DNA from: Clostridium sp. MCC353 | Lineage (GTDB): Bacteria; Bacillota; Clostridia; Lachnospirales; Lachnospiraceae | Reading direction: 5' to 3' | Assembly: GCF_018785315.1 (NCBI RefSeq) | Contig: NZ_WQPN01000022.1 | Span: 71,537 to 135,536, forward strand | DNA length: 64,000 bases | Shown: one piece after another, positions 61,739-64,000 of the stretch | How positions within the stretch are numbered: the stretch's first letter is position 1 | Layout of the letters: each line of letters begins with the position of its first letter | Translations under genes and position numbers: made by a program | Notes under the pieces: model-generated | What the model saw: only the letters and a program-made list of their open reading frames with translations | Database searches by the model: none | What the model was told of the DNA's origin: nothing

Positions 61739-62809
61739 ATGAATAATAGGATAAAGATAAAAGAGATATTGATGAGACATATGAATGAGTATCCGCAGAT
61801 GGAGGTGCAGGATGCGGTGAAGCTGCTGTATCAGAGCGAATTTGGCGGCGGACATATGATAAAAGAGGAAGCTCTCAGCCTGGAACGGCTCAGGGCTGAA
61901 TTCGGGGAAGGAAGGAAAAGATATCCCCATCCGGGAGAGGCCGGGGAACCGGTTGGCGGCGGGCTCATGAGAATGGACCTGGATGTCCTGAACCGGGGGC
62001 TTTCGCCGGAAACACTGAACAGGATGTTCGTGCTGACGGCTGCGGAAACGTCTGGCTCTGCCGGCAGTTTTGAGGGCAAACTGGAAGCTCTAAGAGCTTG
62101 TGTGAAAGAAGGGAGCACCCCGTTTAACATAAAAGAGCTGGATGATTACCTGAAGAGATACAGGGCTGAAGGCTATCCTGCTGTCAGCCACAGCCGGCGG
62201 TACAGGGACGCTTATGAGCCCTCTTACCGGATTGTAAAAGAGGAATATGGAGTATACTTCCAGGTGTTCCGTGATATTGACCTTCTGTTGAAGAAAACAG
62301 ATAAGTCCCCCCTTTTGGCCGCCATTGACGGGAAGAGCGGAAGCGGAAAGAGCACCCTGGCCGCCCTGATTCAAGAGGTGTATGGGTGCGGCCTGTTTCA
62401 TATGGATGATTTCTTTTTGCAGCCCCATCAGAGGACAGAGGAACGGTTTGCCCAGGCCGGAGGAAATGTGGATTATGAGAGGTTTTATGAGGAAGTTCTC
62501 GTTCCTGTTCTGGCGGGGAAGGATTTTTGCTACAGGAGGTATGACTGCTGCAGCCGGAAATTGGCGGAAACCATAGAAGTGAAGGCTTCCCGTTTAAATA
62601 TTATAGAAGGGGTTTACAGCCAGCACCCGTATTTTGGAGATATTTATGATCTGAAGTATTTTATGACGGTCAGTGAAGAGGAACAGCGCAGCAGGATTCT
62701 GAAGAGGAATGGGGAAGTTATGCTGGAACGGTTTTTGAAGGAATGGATCCCGTTGGAGAATATTTACTTTGAAAAATGCGGAATCGGCGGAACTATCATA
62801 AATGTATAA
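61739..62809 (+). CDS. Uridine-kinase-like P-loop protein with N-terminal extension
   Basis: 356 residues. The N-terminal ~180 residues (MNNRIKIKEILMRHMNEYPQ...; VKLLYQSEFGGGHMI) are a separate helical domain of unknown function. The C-terminal half is a uridine-kinase/phosphoribulokinase-type P-loop: [19 protein letters not shown] (~193-211), the LFHMDDFFLQ lid/substrate segment, and LNIIEGVYSQHP as Walker B. It should phosphorylate a small molecule with ATP. The ATG at 61739 starts just after the MITE and has only a weak ribosome site. Preceded by the orphan leader RNA. Confidence 0.8.
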   Translation: MNNRIKIKEILMRHMNEYPQMEVQDAVKLLYQSEFGGGHMIKEEALSLERLRAEFGEGRKRYPHPGEAGEPVGGGLMRMDLDVLNRGLSPETLNRMFVLTAAETSGSAGSFEGKLEALRACVKEGSTPFNIKELDDYLKRYRAEGYPAVSHSRRYRDAYEPSYRIVKEEYGVYFQVFRDIDLLLKKTDKSPLLAAIDGKSGSGKSTLAALIQEVYGCGLFHMDDFFLQPHQRTEERFAQAGGNVDYERFYEEVLVPVLAGKDFCYRRYDCCSRKLAETIEVKASRLNIIEGVYSQHPYFGDIYDLKYFMTVSEEEQRSRILKRNGEVMLERFLKEWIPLENIYFEKCGIGGTIINV

Positions 62810-62918
62810 AAAGTCTGAAAATTTATGAAAATATAAATTTATAATTACATAATGATAATTTATGATAGATATAAAGAGAAAAAATATAAAATTATTGCAA
62901 AATTATTGCCGGATTGTA

Positions 62919-62947
62919 TTGACAAAAATACAATCTTGGTGTATGAT
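62919..62947 (+). promoter_or_regulatory. Promoter in AT-rich intergenic region
   Basis: TTGACA (62919-62924), 17-base spacer, TATGAT (62942-62947): near-consensus, inside a gene-free region. Confidence 0.75.
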
Positions 62948-62954
62948 ACAGATA

Positions 62955-63455
62955 ACAAAAGAAAACGACGAAAATTAAGAAACAGGAGGATGGGCCCTTG
63001 GGATGACGTGTTAAAATTTCCAATCAATCGGAATTAAAAATTGTAGATTCAGAAGGAGGGTGGACTTAAAAATTTAAGATAGGAAATCAGATCAGGAAGT
63101 TATTTTATAGAAAGTATTTAGTATGATACAAGTATTTTAGTTCGAGAAAGAAGTAGTAGTTTAAAAAAACAATTTAAAATGTCAATTTTAAAGAGTTCAT
63201 ATAGATGAAAAGTATTTTAAGAAGTAAAAGTAAGTAGTTGTAACAAAAAGATAGATGGAAATAAGTAATGATATAAAATCTGATAGAATATCTTAAACAT
63301 GTTTTTGAGAAAACAACCGGATGAACCGACAAACAAAAATCCGGTGAGAGGAAAATTTTAATCATATACGAAATTCATTAGGTACCAAATGAATGGAGTG
63401 AAGGAAAGACGGATATCAATTATGGAAGATAATTTGATATCCGCCTTTTCTTTTT
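62955..63455 (+). ncRNA. Candidate ~500-nt AT-rich noncoding transcript
   Basis: From the promoter at 62919 to a terminator near 63411-63455, with a plus strand unusually rich in A and G and stop codons in all frames. The only short frames have badly spaced ribosome sites (for example AGGAGG touching ATG at 62990). A CCGGAT/ATCCGG hairpin lies at about 63316-63345. It is clearly lower in GC than its neighbours, as if acquired or under no coding constraint. The nature of the RNA is unknown. Confidence 0.45.
63411..63455 (+). terminator. Intrinsic terminator
   Basis: GGATATCAATTAT pairs with ATAATTTGATATCC (one bulge), followed by a T-rich run on the plus strand. That polarity fits the plus-strand transcript better than the minus-strand AraC gene. 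Confidence 0.75.
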
Positions 63456-63461
63456 GTAAGG

Positions 63462-64000
63462 TTATCCGGTTTCCGAAAAACGCTGTGTCCTCCATTGTCC
63501 CGGAGTCACCGTATAATATTTTTTAAACACCTTGGTATAATAATTCTGATCGTAGAATCCGCAGGATACGGCAATTTCCTCGATGGAATTGTCCGGCCTT
63601 TTTAGCAGTTCCAGGCTGTGTTCCAAGCGGATTTCCATCAGGGATTCATGGATGGATTTGCCGAAGGCGGCGCGGAAAGAACGGGTTAAAGCGGCCCGGC
63701 TGCAGTAAAAATGGCTGCAGAGGTCATCGATGGTGAACTTAGAGCCGTAATTCCGGCGCAGGTATTCCAACACCTTCTCAGGAAGTTTGGTGCTGGGCGT
63801 TTTCAAATGTTCTTTCAATGTAATATATGCGGCGCAGATGTCCATGACCGAGATGCATGATAAGATCTGGTCTTTGGAGCGGATAGGGATTGTCCCTGCC
63901 GCTTTTTTTATTGCCCCTTCGTCTGAGGAATAATTGAGCGCCCGGGAAATTACAAAGTTTTTGCTGGTTTTCTGCGTGTCCAGGGTCTGTCCCATCATCA
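63462..64000 (-). CDS. AraC-family regulator (truncated by window end)
   Basis: C-terminal ~178 residues visible; the 5' part runs off the window. The final ~100 residues are an AraC double helix-turn-helix (FTIDDLCSHFYCSRAALTRSFRAAFGKSIHESLMEIRLEHSLELL; IEEIAVSCGFYDQNYYTKVFKKYYTVTPGQWR). The remaining N-terminal part is a sensor domain, perhaps PocR-like (AGTIPIRSKDQILSCISVMDICAAYI), which I cannot confirm. Target genes are not visible. Confidence 0.85.
   Translation of the reverse strand, partial: MMGQTLDTQKTSKNFVISRALNYSSDEGAIKKAAGTIPIRSKDQILSCISVMDICAAYITLKEHLKTPSTKLPEKVLEYLRRNYGSKFTIDDLCSHFYCSRAALTRSFRAAFGKSIHESLMEIRLEHSLELLKRPDNSIEEIAVSCGFYDQNYYTKVFKKYYTVTPGQWRTQRFSETG

Noticed and set aside
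62852-63037. 61-codon frame in the AT-rich region
   Set aside because: It crosses a near-consensus promoter, lacks a ribosome site and resembles no family.
1-64000. tRNA or rRNA genes
   Set aside because: No cloverleaf with conserved TTCGANTC arm and no rRNA signature sequence was noticed; a tRNAscan/Infernal run would settle this.

Overview
The window looks like chromosome from a spore-forming, anaerobic gut clostridium of the Lachnospiraceae (Clostridium cluster XIVa; Enterocloster/Hungatella/Lacrimispora-like). Reasons: AGGAGG-type ribosome sites, moderate GC, a cotJ spore-coat operon, hybrid-cluster protein with a Crp/Fnr regulator, a c-di-AMP riboswitch, and many ABC importers with LysR/AraC/LacI regulators. 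The species assignment is inference. No tRNA, rRNA, CRISPR array or prophage was seen; the only transposase is a broken IS200-type fragment.

Layout. 0-3.2 kb: a 353-bp nested inverted repeat, an AraC/GyrI regulator, a GNAT and a LysR regulator. 3.2-6.5 kb: a repeat-rich divergent promoter region, then an ion-transporter-superfamily permease and a C45-type acyl hydrolase. 6.5-12.4 kb: IS200 remnant, GNAT, then a two-component/ABC module of the peptide-antibiotic type. 12.5-16.4 kb: LysR with a divergent HD protein, DRE-TIM aldolase and 2-hydroxyacid dehydrogenase. 16.4-19.2 kb: small CxxC protein, azlDC and LysR. 19.2-26.8 kb: sulfonate-type ABC importer, two-component system, TauE-like exporter and nagA. 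26.9-34.9 kb: LytTR regulator and a complete four-gene Wadjet (JetABCD) anti-plasmid system, with a uridine phosphorylase in the same apparent transcript. 34.9-40.4 kb: LysE exporter with XRE-cupin regulator, maltose-type acetyltransferase, OPT transporter, PqqD-like protein and a membrane protein. 40.4-44.5 kb: Crp/Fnr regulator with divergent hcp, and cotJABC. 44.5-49 kb: c-di-AMP riboswitch with NhaC antiporter, a choline-binding secreted protein and an acyltransferase. 49-61.3 kb: a sugar-catabolic regulon with isomerase, UROD-type methyltransferase, AraC, LacI, ABC sugar importer, class II aldolase, Cys-type sulfatase and SIS isomerase. 61.3-64 kb: orphan leader with terminator, a MITE, a uridine-kinase-like fusion, an AT-rich transcription unit and a truncated AraC regulator.

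How it works together. The strongest coordinated unit is the 49-61 kb cluster. Three matching palindromes (near 49340, 53219 and 54348) precede the isomerase, the LacI gene and the ABC operon, so one repressor probably controls all three. The sulfatase has no signal peptide, so the sugar would be imported while still sulfated and desulfated inside the cell. The second standout is the Wadjet operon. A third theme is small dispersed DNA: 14-16 bp tandem repeats in gene leaders, a two-copy leader element that carries the ribosome site of the gene behind it, a shared 24-bp palindrome core, a two-copy hairpin repeat, and a 160-bp MITE with TA flanks.
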